A DNA stretch of 64,000 bases from an uncultured Sphingomonadaceae bacterium (GCA_947493195.1 CANLQG010000005.1:124001-188000); one strand, 5' to 3'; positions 1 to 11,072 are shown, numbered from the stretch's first letter. Numbers and translations are program-made. Notes: a model not told the origin generated them from the letters alone.

Positions 1-6
1 TAGACC

Positions 7-2064
7 TTGAACTCGATCCTGATCATCGTTTTCGCGCCGCTGCTGGCCGCGATCGTCGCCGGGCTTGGCGGCAAGTGGATTGGCCACACGGCGGCCAAGG
101 TCATCGCCACCGCAGGCCTGTTCCTGGCGTGTGGCCTCAGCTGGCCGATCTTCCTGTCGTACATCGCAGGCGACGCCGAGGCGACTGTCACCCCGGTGAT
201 GACCTGGGTGCAGTCGGGCGCCATGACCTTTGATTGGGCGCTGCGCGTAGATACGCTGACGGCCGTGATGCTGGTGGTGATCACCAGCGTCTCCGCGCTC
301 GTCCACCTTTACAGCTGGGGCTACATGGATGAGGACCCGGACCAGAGCCGGTTCTTCGCCTACCTCTCGCTGTTCACCTTCGCCATGCTGATGCTGGTGA
401 CGGCGAACAACCTGGTGCAGATGTTTTTCGGTTGGGAAGGGGTTGGTCTCGCCAGCTACCTGCTGATCGGGTTCTGGTACAAGAAGCCCAGCGCCAGCGC
501 CGCCGCGATCAAGGCCTTCGTGGTGAACCGCGTGGGTGACCTTGGTTTCATGCTCGGCATCTTCGGCACGTTCCTGGTGTTCCAGACCACCAGCATCCCG
601 GAAATCCTCGAGGCCGCGCCTGCCATGCAGGGTAGCACGATCACCTTCATGGGTGCGCGCTGGGACACGATGACCATCCTGTGTCTGCTGCTGTTCGTCG
701 GCGCGATGGGTAAATCTGCGCAGCTCGGCCTGCACACCTGGCTGCCGGACGCGATGGAAGGCCCGACGCCGGTTTCCGCGCTGATCCACGCCGCCACCAT
801 GGTGACGGCGGGCGTGTTCATGGTCTGCCGCCTTTCGCCGATGTTCGAAGCTGCACCCGCCGCGCTCGCCGTGGTGACGATTGTCGGCGCAGCTACCTGC
901 CTGTTCGCTGCCACCATCGGCACGACGCAGTGGGACATCAAGCGCGTGATCGCCTATTCCACCTGCTCGCAGCTGGGGTACATGTTCTTCGCCGCCGGCG
1001 TCGGCGCCTATGGCGCGGCCATGTTCCACCTGTTCACGCACGCCTTCTTCAAGGCGCTGCTGTTCCTGGGTGCAGGCTCGGTCATCCACGCCATGCACCA
1101 TGAGCAGGACATGCGCTATTACGGCGGCCTGCGGAAGAGCATTCCCTTCACCTTCTGGGCGATGATGTTCGGCACGCTCGCCATTACCGGGCTCGGTATC
1201 TATGACCTGCACATCGGCTTTGCTGGCTTCTGGTCGAAGGATGCGATCCTTGAAGTGTCCTACGCCGCTGGCGGCCATGGCACGGGCGCGTTCTGGGTCG
1301 GCGCATTCGCTGCGCTGCTCACCAGTTTCTACAGCTGGCGCCTGATGTTCCTCACGTTCTGGGGCAAGCCACGCTGGATCGAGAGCGAGCATATCCAGCA
1401 CGCCGTCCACCACGGACATGACGAGCCACACGAACACAACCCCGCCGCACAGGAAGACTCCGGCCACGATGTGACCCATGCCGTGCCCGATCCGGCCCAC
1501 GGTGACGGAACCGGCGGCTATCACCCGCACGAAAGCCCGTGGACGATGCTTGTTCCGTTGGCCGTACTGTCGCTGGGCGCAATCTTTGCTGGTCAGTTAT
1601 TTGCCGGCTCGTTCCTCGACAGCGCCGACTTCTGGAATGGTTCGATCGCCTACGACGCCGAACTGATGCACGCGATGCACGAGGTTCCCAAGTGGGTGAA
1701 GTACACCGCGCTTGTCGTCATGCTGATCGGCCTGTTCCTCGCCTGGCTCGCCTATATCCGTCGTACGGACCTGCCGCGCCAGACGACCGAGCAGCTTGGT
1801 CCGATCTACAACTTCGTCTTCAACAAATGGTATTTCGACGAACTGTATAATCTCATTTTCGTGAAGCCCGCCTTCTGGCTCGGCCGCTTCTTCTGGAAGA
1901 AGGGCGACGAGGGCACGATTGATCGCTTCGGCCCCAACGGCATCGCCTGGATGATCGAGCGCGGCAGCGGGTTTGCGAGAAATGTCCAGTCCGGTTATCT
2001 TACGAGTTACGCTCTGATCATGCTGCTAGGCCTTGTCGCCGCAATCACCTGGGTGCTGTTCTGA
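7..2064 (+). CDS. nuoL: NADH-quinone oxidoreductase subunit L
   Basis: Antiporter-like membrane subunit of respiratory complex I, coupling NADH oxidation to proton export in the inner membrane. The 685 aa protein is almost wholly hydrophobic. The Proton_antipo_M signature appears around [20 protein letters not shown], with the essential Lys/His-bearing helices of the family. The start is a TTG: an in-frame TAG two codons upstream (positions 1-3) leaves no longer option. A His-rich hydrophilic loop at about residues 461-508 separates two late helices. The stop overlaps the nuoM start (TGATG), so translation is probably coupled. The rest of the nuo operon should lie upstream of the window. Confidence 0.97.
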   Translation: MNSILIIVFAPLLAAIVAGLGGKWIGHTAAKVIATAGLFLACGLSWPIFLSYIAGDAEATVTPVMTWVQSGAMTFDWALRVDTLTAVMLVVITSVSALVHLYSWGYMDEDPDQSRFFAYLSLFTFAMLMLVTANNLVQMFFGWEGVGLASYLLIGFWYKKPSASAAAIKAFVVNRVGDLGFMLGIFGTFLVFQTTSIPEILEAAPAMQGSTITFMGARWDTMTILCLLLFVGAMGKSAQLGLHTWLPDAMEGPTPVSALIHAATMVTAGVFMVCRLSPMFEAAPAALAVVTIVGAATCLFAATIGTTQWDIKRVIAYSTCSQLGYMFFAAGVGAYGAAMFHLFTHAFFKALLFLGAGSVIHAMHHEQDMRYYGGLRKSIPFTFWAMMFGTLAITGLGIYDLHIGFAGFWSKDAILEVSYAAGGHGTGAFWVGAFAALLTSFYSWRLMFLTFWGKPRWIESEHIQHAVHHGHDEPHEHNPAAQEDSGHDVTHAVPDPAHGDGTGGYHPHESPWTMLVPLAVLSLGAIFAGQLFAGSFLDSADFWNGSIAYDAELMHAMHEVPKWVKYTALVVMLIGLFLAWLAYIRRTDLPRQTTEQLGPIYNFVFNKWYFDELYNLIFVKPAFWLGRFFWKKGDEGTIDRFGPNGIAWMIERGSGFARNVQSGYLTSYALIMLLGLVAAITWVLF

Positions 2065-3596
2065 TGGGCGGCTTTCCTATCCTTTCCGTCATGCTGGCGG
2101 TTCCGCTGGTCGGCGCCATCGCCTGCCTGTTCCTGGATGCCAAGCCTGCGCGAATGGTCGCGCTGGCGGCAACGCTCGTCAACCTCGCGCTTGGCGTGGT
2201 GCTGTGGGCGAATTACGACATCGGCGGCGCGCAGTGGCAGTTCACTGAATACAGCGAGCTGTTCGATGGCTTCGCCTATGCGCTGGGCATTGATGGCATT
2301 GCACTGATGCTCATCATGCTTAGCGTCTTCCTGATGCCGATTTGCATCGGGGCGAGCTGGGAAGCGATCACCAAGCGGGTGGGCGAATACATGGCGGCCT
2401 TCCTGCTGATGGAAGTGCTGATGATCGGCGTGTTCGCCGCGCAGGACATCTTCCTGTTCTACATTTTCTTCGAGGCCGGCCTGATCCCGATGTACCTGAT
2501 CATCGGCGTATGGGGTGGGCAGAACCGCATTTACGCTGCCTACAAGTTCTTCCTCTACACGCTGCTCGGCTCGGTGCTGATGCTGATCGCGATGCTGTGG
2601 ATGGTGAACCAAGCTGGCACGACGTACATTCCGTACCTGATGGAATACGACTTCCCGGTGGAAGCGCAGACCTGGTTGTGGCTGGCCTTTTTCGCCAGTT
2701 TCGCGGTGAAGATGCCGATGTGGCCGGTTCACACTTGGCTGCCCGATGCCCACGTTCAGGCACCCACTGCAGGCTCCGTTATCCTTGCAGGCGTGCTGCT
2801 GAAGCTGGGTGGCTACGGCTTCATCCGGTTCAGCCTGCCGATGTTCCCCGATGCCAGTGCAGACTTCGGTTGGTTGGTCTGGGGACTGTCGATGGTCGCG
2901 GTCATTGTGACCAGCCTGATCGCGCTGGTGCAGGCCGACATGAAGAAGCTGATCGCCTATTCCTCTGTCGCGCACATGGCCATCGTGACCGTGGGCCTGT
3001 TCGCGTTCAACGTACAGGGTCTTGAGGGCGCCATGATGGTGATGCTGGGCCACGGCCTGGTCTCGGGCGCGCTGTTCCTGTGCGTGGGCATCATCTACGA
3101 TCGCCTGCATACGCGCGAAATCTCTCGCTACGGCGGGCTGGCAATCAACATGCCTGCCTATGCGGTTCTGTTCATGCTGTTCACCATGGCCGCTGTGGGC
3201 TTGCCCGGCACCAGCAACTTCGTGGGCGAGTTCCTCGCGCTGGCCGGTATCTACCAGGCCAACAGCTGGGTCGCCTTCGTCTGCACCACCGGCATCATCC
3301 TTGGCGCAGCCTACATGCTCTACCTCTACCGTCGCATCATCTTCGGCGAGCAGAAGAACGCAGACGCTGCGGCCATGCCCGACCTGACCATTCGCGAATA
3401 CCTGCTTCTCGGCCCGATTGCCGCCGCGGTGTTGTGGATGGGTATCTATCCGGAAAGTTTCCTAGCTCCCATGCGTGCCGATATAGAAGTGCTCGACGCC
3501 CGACTTGCCGCTGCCGCGCCCGAAGGCGATGCGCAGCTTGCCATCGGTGAGGGTGCTCCTGCCGAAGAAGCGCACGCCGAAGGGGAAGCGCACTGA
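2064..3596 (+). CDS. nuoM: NADH-quinone oxidoreductase subunit M
   Basis: Second antiporter-like proton-channel subunit of complex I. It has 510 aa, the usual NuoM length, with many transmembrane helices and the motif MPMWPVHTWLPDAHVQAPT followed by SVILAGVLLKLGGYG, diagnostic of NuoM/ND4. A Glu in the early helix (FFEAGLIP) and Lys residues in the central helices match the proton path of the family. It overlaps nuoL by one base upstream and nuoN by one base downstream (TGATG junctions). The last 30 residues are a hydrophilic Ala/Glu-rich tail that looks dispensable. Confidence 0.97.
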   Translation: MGGFPILSVMLAVPLVGAIACLFLDAKPARMVALAATLVNLALGVVLWANYDIGGAQWQFTEYSELFDGFAYALGIDGIALMLIMLSVFLMPICIGASWEAITKRVGEYMAAFLLMEVLMIGVFAAQDIFLFYIFFEAGLIPMYLIIGVWGGQNRIYAAYKFFLYTLLGSVLMLIAMLWMVNQAGTTYIPYLMEYDFPVEAQTWLWLAFFASFAVKMPMWPVHTWLPDAHVQAPTAGSVILAGVLLKLGGYGFIRFSLPMFPDASADFGWLVWGLSMVAVIVTSLIALVQADMKKLIAYSSVAHMAIVTVGLFAFNVQGLEGAMMVMLGHGLVSGALFLCVGIIYDRLHTREISRYGGLAINMPAYAVLFMLFTMAAVGLPGTSNFVGEFLALAGIYQANSWVAFVCTTGIILGAAYMLYLYRRIIFGEQKNADAAAMPDLTIREYLLLGPIAAAVLWMGIYPESFLAPMRADIEVLDARLAAAAPEGDAQLAIGEGAPAEEAHAEGEAH

Positions 3597-5059
3597 TGGA
3601 CTACTCGACCTCCCTCGCGCTGCTTGCGCCCGAGATCCTCTTGGCCGTTTCGGGCCTCGTCCTTCTCCTCGTTGCCGCTTGGGGCGGCGACAAGATTGCC
3701 CGCTTCAACACCATTGCCGCAGCGGTGGTCCTGGGCGGAGCTTTCGCGCTTGTAGCTCCGTCGGTGTGTGCCGGTGCGTCGGGGCCTGATGCAGTTGCGT
3801 TCGGCGGGCAATTCCGTGCCGATGCCTTCGCTGGTCTGGCCAAATTGATGATCTTCGCCGCGTCGGGTGCTGCCCTGGTCGTCGCGCCACGTTTCTTTGG
3901 CCGGGTCGGAGCGACGCGGGCCGAGTTCCCGATCCTTGTGCTGTTCGCAGTGCTCGGCATGAGCATCATGGTCTCCGCCGCCGACCTCATCACGCTCTAC
4001 ATCGGTCTCGAACTCAATTCGCTCGCTGCTTACGTTCTCGCCGCGATCCGGCGCGATGACGAGCGCAGCGCGGAAGCGGGCCTCAAGTATTTCGTGCTGG
4101 GCGGCCTTGCATCGGGCATCCTGCTGTTCGGCATGAGCTTGACATATGGCTTTGCCGGGACGACGAACTTCGGCGGCATAGCGGTCGCCGTGGCCGATGG
4201 CCTGTCGACCGGACAGTTGTTCGGCCTCACGTTCGTGTTGGCGGGCCTTGCCTTCAAGATCAGCGCCGCGCCGTTCCACATGTGGACGCCCGACGTTTAC
4301 GAAGGCGCGCCCACGCCGGTGACCATGTTCTTCGCCAGTGCGCCCAAGGTCGCGGCGATTGCCCTTCTGGCGCGCGTTTCACTGGAAGCTTTCGGCAGTC
4401 AGTCGCTGGCCTGGCAGCAGATCGTGATCTTCGCGGCGCTGCTGTCCATCGTGATCGGTGCGCTTGGCGCGATCGGCCAGCAGAATGTGAAGCGTCTGCT
4501 TGCCTATTCCTCCATCAACAACGTCGGTTTCATCCTGATTGGCCTCGCCAGCGGTACGCTGGCGGGCGCGAGCGCGATGATGGTCTATCTCGCAATCTAC
4601 GTTGTGATGACCATCGGGAGCTTTGTCGCCGTGCTGCTCATGCGCGACGGCAACGGAGACCAGGTTGAGAGCGTTTCCGATCTTGCCGGTCTTTCGACCA
4701 CACGTCCGGCGCTGGCCTGGTGCCTGATGGCCCTGATGTTCAGCCTCGCGGGTATTCCGCCGCTGTTCGGCTTCTGGGGCAAGTTCGTGGTGTTCCAGGC
4801 GGCAGTGGAGGCAGACCTCATCGCGCTGGCCGCAATCGGTATCGCTGCCTCGGTTATCGGCGCGTTCTACTACATCAAGATCGTGAAGGTCATGTTCTTC
4901 GATGAGGCAGTGGATACGGTTACCGGCAAGAGCGATACGCCGCACTGGGCCTTGCTGGCCATTTGCGCCCTGTTGATCTCGCCGCTGGGCTACCTGCTGA
5001 TCGGGCCGCTTGGCAACCTGGCGGACATGGCTGCAGCCTCGCTCGCTGTCGCGTTCTGA
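3596..5059 (+). CDS. nuoN: NADH-quinone oxidoreductase subunit N
   Basis: Third antiporter-like subunit of complex I, 487 aa and polytopic. Recognised by AAPFHMWTPDVYEGAPTPV followed by MFFASAPKVAA, the NuoN form of the antiporter signature, and by position directly after nuoM. It is the last nuo gene. The next gene (birA) begins one base after its stop, so the complex I operon appears to run on into cofactor and RNA-processing genes, an arrangement common in alphaproteobacteria. Confidence 0.97.
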   Translation: MDYSTSLALLAPEILLAVSGLVLLLVAAWGGDKIARFNTIAAAVVLGGAFALVAPSVCAGASGPDAVAFGGQFRADAFAGLAKLMIFAASGAALVVAPRFFGRVGATRAEFPILVLFAVLGMSIMVSAADLITLYIGLELNSLAAYVLAAIRRDDERSAEAGLKYFVLGGLASGILLFGMSLTYGFAGTTNFGGIAVAVADGLSTGQLFGLTFVLAGLAFKISAAPFHMWTPDVYEGAPTPVTMFFASAPKVAAIALLARVSLEAFGSQSLAWQQIVIFAALLSIVIGALGAIGQQNVKRLLAYSSINNVGFILIGLASGTLAGASAMMVYLAIYVVMTIGSFVAVLLMRDGNGDQVESVSDLAGLSTTRPALAWCLMALMFSLAGIPPLFGFWGKFVVFQAAVEADLIALAAIGIAASVIGAFYYIKIVKVMFFDEAVDTVTGKSDTPHWALLAICALLISPLGYLLIGPLGNLADMAAASLAVAF

Positions 5060-5060
5060 T

Positions 5061-5786
5061 GTGGCGCCGCAGATAGACTACGTCGCTGAAACCGGCAGCA
5101 CCAATGCCGATCTTCTGGCTCGCCTCGCGGCCAATGAGCTGGTTCCCGAAGGGTACTGGCTCGTCGCGGACAGGCAGGGCGCGGGGCGGGGCCGGCAAGG
5201 ACGCAGCTGGATAGACGCGCCGGGCAACTTCATGGGCTCCACGGTCGTGCTTCTGCAGGACCGCGATCCGCCGCCCGCAACGCTCAGTTTCGTGGCCGCG
5301 CTTGCGGTCTATGAGGCGGTGCTTCCCGTTCTGGCGAACCCGGCCAGCCTGATGCTGAAATGGCCCAACGACGTGCTGCTGGAGGGGGCAAAGTTCTGCG
5401 GTCTTCTGCTCGAAGCTGAGCGTGGCCATGTCGTGATAGGCATCGGCGTGAACCTGGCCGCTGCTCCGGCAGTCGCGGATCGCAACGTGCGTTCGCTTTC
5501 GGATAGTGGTCCTGCCCCCGCGCGGGATGCTTTTGCAGAGGCGCTGGCCGCGCAATTCGCCGTGGAATTGCAGCGCTGGCGGGAGTATGGGGCAGAGCCT
5601 ATCACGAACCGCTGGAAAGCCGCTGCCCACCGACCCGGAACCGCGCTTCAGGTGCACGATGCTGGCGGCAAGCGCCTTTCGGGCACTTACGATGGCCTGA
5701 CCGAAGATGGCGCGCTACGCTTGCGCCTGCCCGATCGCACCACACATATCGTGCACGCAGGCGATGTAATGCTGGAGGAAAGCTGA
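5061..5786 (+). CDS. birA: biotin--[acetyl-CoA-carboxylase] ligase (monofunctional)
   Basis: Activates biotin to biotinyl-AMP and transfers it to the carboxyl carrier protein of biotin-dependent carboxylases. The 241 aa protein has the biotin-ligase signature [11 protein letters not shown] near residue 40 and KWPNDV near residue 100. There is no N-terminal winged-helix domain, so it should act as a ligase only, not as the biotin repressor. The start is inferred as GTG at 5061, just after the nuoN stop. An ATG further upstream would extend it into nuoN and add residues unlike the family. It overlaps coaX by one base. Confidence 0.93.
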   Translation: MAPQIDYVAETGSTNADLLARLAANELVPEGYWLVADRQGAGRGRQGRSWIDAPGNFMGSTVVLLQDRDPPPATLSFVAALAVYEAVLPVLANPASLMLKWPNDVLLEGAKFCGLLLEAERGHVVIGIGVNLAAAPAVADRNVRSLSDSGPAPARDAFAEALAAQFAVELQRWREYGAEPITNRWKAAAHRPGTALQVHDAGGKRLSGTYDGLTEDGALRLRLPDRTTHIVHAGDVMLEES

Positions 5787-6565
5787 TGCTGCTCGCAGTC
5801 GATGTCGGCAACACCAATGTCGTATTCGCCCTGTTCGACGGGCAGGACATCCGTGCGCGCTGGCGCATCGCCACCGACGGGCGCCGAACGGGCGACGAAT
5901 ATGCCACCTGGCTGCTCCAACTGCTTGCCATCGAGGGACTAGATCGCAGCCAGGTGACGAGCATCATTTTCGGCTCGGTCGTGCCGAGGGCGGATCACAA
6001 CCTCACCGTTCTGGCGCAGAAATACTTCGGCATCGAGCCGCTAATCGCGGGCCAGGGTAAAGCCGCATGGAATTTCGAGATCGATGTGGAGCAGCCTCAA
6101 ACGCTGGGCGCCGACCGCGCGCTGAACTGCATTGCTGCCCACCAGCTTGTGGGCGGAGACATGATCGTGGTCGATTTCGGCACGGCCACCAAGTTCGAGG
6201 CGGTGGATTACAACGGTGCCTACAAGGGCGGCATCATTGCGCCGGGAATCAACCTCTCTCTGGATGCGCTGGTGGGAAAGACCGCCAAGCTGCCGCGCAT
6301 CGCCATCGAGGCACCCAAGACCAGCAGCGTCATCGGTCGCAATACCGAAGATCAGATGCTCATCGGGGTCTTTTGGGGTTATGTGGCCATGATGGAAGGG
6401 CTGATAGGGCGCATGAAGGCGCAGATCGGCCGACCCGTCAAGGTTGTCGCCACGGGCGGCCTCGCCATCCTGTTCGACCAGAAGACCGACATATTCGACG
6501 TCATTGACGCCGACCTTACCATACGCGGCCTGCAAATCCTGGCCCAGCGCGCTGGAGCGACATGA
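5786..6565 (+). CDS. coaX: type III pantothenate kinase
   Basis: Phosphorylates pantothenate in the first committed step of coenzyme A synthesis. At 259 aa it matches the family length. The ASKHA-fold motifs are present: DVGNTN near the N terminus (phosphate 1), GADRALN near residue 110, and [11 protein letters not shown] (phosphate 2). Type III enzymes are not feedback-inhibited by CoA (family knowledge). It overlaps birA by one base and rnj by four (ATGA), so it is translated from the same message. Confidence 0.95.
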   Translation: MLLAVDVGNTNVVFALFDGQDIRARWRIATDGRRTGDEYATWLLQLLAIEGLDRSQVTSIIFGSVVPRADHNLTVLAQKYFGIEPLIAGQGKAAWNFEIDVEQPQTLGADRALNCIAAHQLVGGDMIVVDFGTATKFEAVDYNGAYKGGIIAPGINLSLDALVGKTAKLPRIAIEAPKTSSVIGRNTEDQMLIGVFWGYVAMMEGLIGRMKAQIGRPVKVVATGGLAILFDQKTDIFDVIDADLTIRGLQILAQRAGAT

Positions 6566-8211
6566 AGAAAGATTTTACCCCGCAAGACGAACTGCTTTTT
6601 CTGGCCCTCGGGGGGTCGGGCGAGATCGGCATGAACGTCAACCTCTACGGCTGCCAGGGCAAATGGCTGATGGTGGATCTGGGAATGAGCTTCGGCTCAA
6701 ACGAATATCCCGGCACCGAACTGATGTTCGCCGACCCCGAATTCATCGAGGAGCGTGCGAAGGACCTGCTCGGTATCGTGCTGACTCACGCGCACGAGGA
6801 TCATATCGGGGCCATCCCTTATTTCGCCGCCGATCTGGGCGTGCCGCTATATGCAACGCCGTTCACCGCTGACTTGATCGTGCGCAAGCTGGACGAGGCC
6901 GGCCTTACCCGTCAGGTAGAGCTGAACGTGATCGAGGAAGATCACGGCGGGATCGATCTCGGACCGTTTTCGATAACCTACATCCCCCTCGCGCACTCGA
7001 TTGCGGAGGGCAATGCGCTGCTCATCGAGACGCCCTACGGCCGCATTTTCCACACCGGAGACTGGAAGCTGGATGACGATCCACAGATCGGCACGCCCGC
7101 CACCGAGGAAGAGCTGACCGCTATCGGCGACGGCGGCGTGCTGGCGATGGTGTGCGATTCCACCAATGTCTTCAATCCCGTACCCTCGGGCAGCGAGGGC
7201 GCGGTCTATACCGGGCTGCTGGAAGAAGTGCAGAAGCATCGCGGCAAGCGTGTGCTGGTCACCACGTTCGCCTCCAATGTTGCCCGGCTGAAGACTCTTG
7301 GTGCCGTTGCCCAGCGAACCGGGCGCCAGCTTTGCGTGGCTGGTCGTTCGCTCGACCGCATGATCGAGGTCGCCAAGGCAAACGGATATCTCGACGATTT
7401 TCCCGATGTCGTGAACTTCGATACCGCCATGGGCGTGCCGCGCGGCGAAATCATGATCATCGCCACGGGCGGACAGGGCGAACCGCGCGCTGCCCTGGCG
7501 AGGATTGCCGATGACAGCCACCCCATCAACCTTGTCGAAGGCGACGTGATCCTGTTCTCGAGCCGGGTGATCCCCGGCAACGATATCGCCATCGGCCGCG
7601 TCCAGAACCAGCTGGCCGAACGCGGCATCGTGATGGTGACGGACCGCCAGAGCGAAATCCACGTTTCCGGTCACCCCGGTCGCCCGGAACTGGAAGCGCT
7701 TTATGGTTGGCTTCGGCCCGAAATCCTTGTGCCGGTGCATGGCGAGATCCGTCATATGCAGGAACAGGCGCGGCTTGGTCGTGAATGCGGTATCGCCCAC
7801 AGCGTCTACCAGAAGAACGGCGATATCGTGCGGCTCGCTCCCGGCGCACCGGGCAAGATCGCTGAGGTCCGCACCGGACGCCTGGTGCTGGACGGTGACA
7901 TCATCGTGCCCGCCGACGGCGATGCGGTGACGATGCGGCGCCGTCTTTCACGCGATGGCATGCTGATTGTCGTGCTGGATCAGGCGGGCGGCGTACACGT
8001 GGAAGGGATCGGCCTGCCGCTGGACGAGGATTACGACGAGTTCGTAGACGAGGCGGAGGCCGATGTAACCACGGCCATCGGCAAGCTCAAAGGCCGTCGT
8101 CGCGAAGATCGTGAGGAAGTGCTGGAGGCAGCCCGCCTTGCTGCCCGGCGCGCTGCCCAGCGCTGGTCGGGCAAGAAACCCCAGACGCGCGTGATCATCG
8201 CGGGCGAATAG
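6562..8211 (+). CDS. rnj: ribonuclease J
   Basis: Metallo-beta-lactamase/beta-CASP ribonuclease with endonuclease and 5'-3' exonuclease activity, used by alphaproteobacteria in rRNA maturation and mRNA turnover. The 549 aa protein carries the metal-binding motif THAHEDHIG near residue 75, [10 protein letters not shown] near residue 165, and the C-terminal motif PVHGEIRHM near residue 390. The length is typical for RNase J1. It overlaps coaX by four bases and precedes a DUF1467 gene by two, so it lies inside the nuo-birA-coaX transcription unit. Confidence 0.95.
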   Translation: MKKDFTPQDELLFLALGGSGEIGMNVNLYGCQGKWLMVDLGMSFGSNEYPGTELMFADPEFIEERAKDLLGIVLTHAHEDHIGAIPYFAADLGVPLYATPFTADLIVRKLDEAGLTRQVELNVIEEDHGGIDLGPFSITYIPLAHSIAEGNALLIETPYGRIFHTGDWKLDDDPQIGTPATEEELTAIGDGGVLAMVCDSTNVFNPVPSGSEGAVYTGLLEEVQKHRGKRVLVTTFASNVARLKTLGAVAQRTGRQLCVAGRSLDRMIEVAKANGYLDDFPDVVNFDTAMGVPRGEIMIIATGGQGEPRAALARIADDSHPINLVEGDVILFSSRVIPGNDIAIGRVQNQLAERGIVMVTDRQSEIHVSGHPGRPELEALYGWLRPEILVPVHGEIRHMQEQARLGRECGIAHSVYQKNGDIVRLAPGAPGKIAEVRTGRLVLDGDIIVPADGDAVTMRRRLSRDGMLIVVLDQAGGVHVEGIGLPLDEDYDEFVDEAEADVTTAIGKLKGRRREDREEVLEAARLAARRAAQRWSGKKPQTRVIIAGE

Positions 8212-8213
8212 CA

Positions 8214-8495
8214 GTGAAGATCACGTCCATCATCGCGATCTATGCGCTGTTCTGGGTTATGAGCGCGTTCCTGCTGCTGCCATTCGGCGTAAAGACACAC
8301 GAAGAAGCGGGTCTGGAAAAGATACCCGGACAGGCCGACAGCGCACCGGCCAACTTCCGACCGGGGCGCGTGGCTCTGCGCGCGACCGTGCTCGCGGCAG
8401 TCCTCTCTGCTCTTTATATCGCCAATTACACGCAAGGGTGGGTGACCGTGGAGGATATCGACATCCTCGGTCAGTTGAACCCGCCGCCGCAATAG
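8214..8495 (+). CDS. DUF1467 family small membrane protein
   Basis: A 93 aa protein with two predicted transmembrane helices (about residues 4-22 and 58-76). The spacing around the first helix, ending in LPFGVKTHEE, is characteristic of the alphaproteobacterial DUF1467 family. It starts with GTG two bases after the rnj stop. Its function is unknown. DUF1467 genes are commonly found next to rnj and biotin ligase genes in this class, but that co-occurrence has not assigned a role. It ends nine bases before the convergent coiled-coil gene. Confidence 0.85.
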   Translation: MKITSIIAIYALFWVMSAFLLLPFGVKTHEEAGLEKIPGQADSAPANFRPGRVALRATVLAAVLSALYIANYTQGWVTVEDIDILGQLNPPPQ

Positions 8496-8504
8496 CGCTG
8501 GGCG

Positions 8505-11072
8505 CTAGTCCCGCAGCCGGTCGATCGCCTGCGCCAGCGCGACGTAGAGCTTGCCCATATCGCTGGAAAGCAGCGTGACCGCCAGGGCATTGCCATCGCG
8601 GGTGGAAAGGATGCCGCGCAGCATCGCCTCGAAATCGTGGATATACCGGTTGACGGTTTCGCGGAATTCCGCGTCTTCGCCATAAACGCCGTTGATCTGG
8701 CGGGCCTCGTGCTTGTCCAGCAGTTTTACCGCCCGGCGCGTGAAGATGCCGCGGTCCCCGCGCAGGTAGTGGGCCCACTGCGTGTCGCCGACATCGTTGT
8801 CGAAGGCCTTGGCAATGTCGATGGAACTGGAATTGAGGGCTTCGGTAATCAGCGCCATGCGGCGTGTGAAATCGCCGTTCGTCTGTTCTTCCGCGCGATC
8901 TCGCGCATATTGGACGCGGGCTTCCAGATTACCAGCCAGTTCGTTGACCTTCGCCAATTGCTCGCGAAGCTCCTGCGCGGTCTTGCGTCCCGCACCGTCG
9001 GCCCGGGTAGTTGCCTTTTCCAGTTCGGCAATGGTCTCCTCGGCATGTCGGCGCATGGCATCGGCCAGTTGCTCGCGGCTTGCCTCGGCGATCCTTTCCG
9101 CCAGGTCGGCCACCGCGTTGGTCTGCTCACCGCGCAGGTTTTCCAGCACATCGGCCGACGCTGCGCGCAGCATGTCGATGGCTTCGCGCAGCTCTTTGGA
9201 CGTACGCTCGGCCAGCTTGTCCGCTTCGCTGCCGACTTTAGCCAACTGGCGCTCCATCTCGCCGAGTTGCTCGACCGAGGCTGTCCCCGTCTGGCGGGCC
9301 TCGTCAAGTTGCCGCGCGAGGCGGCCGCCACTGCCCTCGGCCTCTCCGATCAAGACATGCAGTTCCCTTGCCGTGACGTTAAAGGCGGAAAGACGGCTTT
9401 CTGCACTGGCGATGGCATCCGAAAGCGCCCCTTGTGAGTGGTCCGCCGTCGAGCGGACGATTTCCAGCAGGCGTACGCTGTCGTCGGTAAGCCGGGTAAT
9501 GAAGGAATTGCTTTCCTCCAGCACGGCACGGCTCTGCGACAGGCGATCGGACAGAATGTCGGCGGCCTCTATCACGCGCCCATGTGCGTTATCAGCCGTG
9601 GACCCTAGCCGGACCATGTCGGCATCGAGCGAGGTGAGTCTTCCGGCGAGTGCCTCGCCACGCTCTGCCAGTCCGGCGACATGGGCGAGGTGTTCCTCTT
9701 GGCGTTCCTGCACACGCTGGTCGAATTCGGAAATGCGCGCTTCCAGCGCGGCCAGCGTTTCCTGCTGGGCGGCGGCATTCGCATCGCGCCGTTGTTCGAA
9801 ATCCTGCTGGAACGCGTTCATAGCCTCGGCAAGTCCCTGATCCACCTTGGCAGCTTCGTCGTTCAGGGCGACGAGGCGCATGCGGGCATTCGTCATCGCC
9901 GTTTCGTCCAGCTTGATGATACCTTCCAGCACCTGCTTCATCCGGTCTTCCAGAGCCGTGATCGAGTCGGACCAGCGCTCGATCGCCGTCGATTGACCGC
10001 CTTCCAGCCCTTCGACGAGCTTTTCGCCTTCGACCCGCAATGACGCCAGCCGATCCCGCATGGAAGCCGTCGCTGCCGCTTCACGTTCTTGTAGAGCTTC
10101 GGCATCGTCCTGAAGCTGCCGGGCAAGCGCTTCGGACCGCGCGGCGATCGCATCGAAAACACGCTCTTCAGAACCGTCGAGCTGCTTCCGGAATTCATCG
10201 GTGCTCGCGCGGAGGCGGTCGAAGCGCTGCGCCGTGAGGTCACCCAGCGCGGCAATCTGTTCTTCGAAAGCGGTGAGGGTGGCTTCCACTTTCTCGCCAA
10301 TTTTCGCGACATGCGCTTCGCCGGTGTGGTGCAGGCTGTTTAACCGCTCGAAAGAGGCGACGAGACCATCGACTTGCTGCTGAGCCGAATTACCGGCATT
10401 GCCGATCTGGTTGTTCATGTCCCGCGCGGCATTGGTGAGAACCGGCAACTGGTCGCGCAGCCTTTCCATGTTGGCGACTGCGGAATCGCTGACGTGACCG
10501 ATGTTGTCGATCTGCGTGGAATTGTCGCGGATCAGGCCCTGCAGGTGATCGGCATTGGTAGACAGTCGCTCCGCCGCGACACGGCCCAGGCTTTCCAGAT
10601 CGCGCGACTGGGACTCGATGAAATCGCGTGCCAGGGCCAGTTCGCGGTTCACCACGAGCAGGCGACTTTCGAGACGAGCGGATTCTTCGGAAAGGGCGCG
10701 CGCAGCATCGGTGAAGCGGTTCGCTTCCCGCCGACTGTTGCGCATTGCGATGATGTAGAGCGCGCTCAGCAAAACGAGCGGCACCGACCATTGCACGATC
10801 CAGTCGATCCACTGGGCCGGGGCGGCGCCAAAGATCATTTCCTGCTGGTGGACCCAGCCAAAGAACGCTGTCCAGCCGAGCGCCGCCACTATGGCGAGGG
10901 CGGGGACGATCCACGTCGCCTTCGCTCGTGCCGGCTCTTCTTCCCAGTACTGTTCCTCGTAAACCTCCTGATCGGAGGTGTCATGGGTATCGGCGTCGGC
11001 AACGTTGGTGTTGTCGGGCACATCACGGGCAGAATCGTCCTGCTCCGAAACAAGATTGTGTCTGCGGGTCAT
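8505..11072 (-). CDS. large membrane-anchored coiled-coil protein
   Basis: 855 aa. An acidic cytoplasmic N terminus (1-50) is followed by two transmembrane helices (about 54-73 and 91-110). A very long Ala/Glu/Arg/Leu-rich coiled coil (about 120-730) resembles apolipoprotein A/E-type or methyl-accepting-chemotaxis-type repeats. The last 110 residues form a less repetitive domain containing GDTQWAHYLRGDRG and a helical end. Such proteins are often auto-annotated as ATPase or kinesin-like, but I see no Walker motifs. The layout (two N-terminal helices, then a long apolipoprotein-like coil) recalls the growth-pole ring protein of Rhizobiales; that is inference only. It is transcribed divergently from the 11238 gene. 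Confidence 0.8.
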   Translation of the reverse strand: MTRRHNLVSEQDDSARDVPDNTNVADADTHDTSDQEVYEEQYWEEEPARAKATWIVPALAIVAALGWTAFFGWVHQQEMIFGAAPAQWIDWIVQWSVPLVLLSALYIIAMRNSRREANRFTDAARALSEESARLESRLLVVNRELALARDFIESQSRDLESLGRVAAERLSTNADHLQGLIRDNSTQIDNIGHVSDSAVANMERLRDQLPVLTNAARDMNNQIGNAGNSAQQQVDGLVASFERLNSLHHTGEAHVAKIGEKVEATLTAFEEQIAALGDLTAQRFDRLRASTDEFRKQLDGSEERVFDAIAARSEALARQLQDDAEALQEREAAATASMRDRLASLRVEGEKLVEGLEGGQSTAIERWSDSITALEDRMKQVLEGIIKLDETAMTNARMRLVALNDEAAKVDQGLAEAMNAFQQDFEQRRDANAAAQQETLAALEARISEFDQRVQERQEEHLAHVAGLAERGEALAGRLTSLDADMVRLGSTADNAHGRVIEAADILSDRLSQSRAVLEESNSFITRLTDDSVRLLEIVRSTADHSQGALSDAIASAESRLSAFNVTARELHVLIGEAEGSGGRLARQLDEARQTGTASVEQLGEMERQLAKVGSEADKLAERTSKELREAIDMLRAASADVLENLRGEQTNAVADLAERIAEASREQLADAMRRHAEETIAELEKATTRADGAGRKTAQELREQLAKVNELAGNLEARVQYARDRAEEQTNGDFTRRMALITEALNSSSIDIAKAFDNDVGDTQWAHYLRGDRGIFTRRAVKLLDKHEARQINGVYGEDAEFRETVNRYIHDFEAMLRGILSTRDGNALAVTLLSSDMGKLYVALAQAIDRLRD

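Noticed and set aside
8505..11072. ATPase or kinesin annotation of the coiled-coil protein
   Set aside because: No Walker A or B motif is present; similarity would come from coiled-coil composition only.
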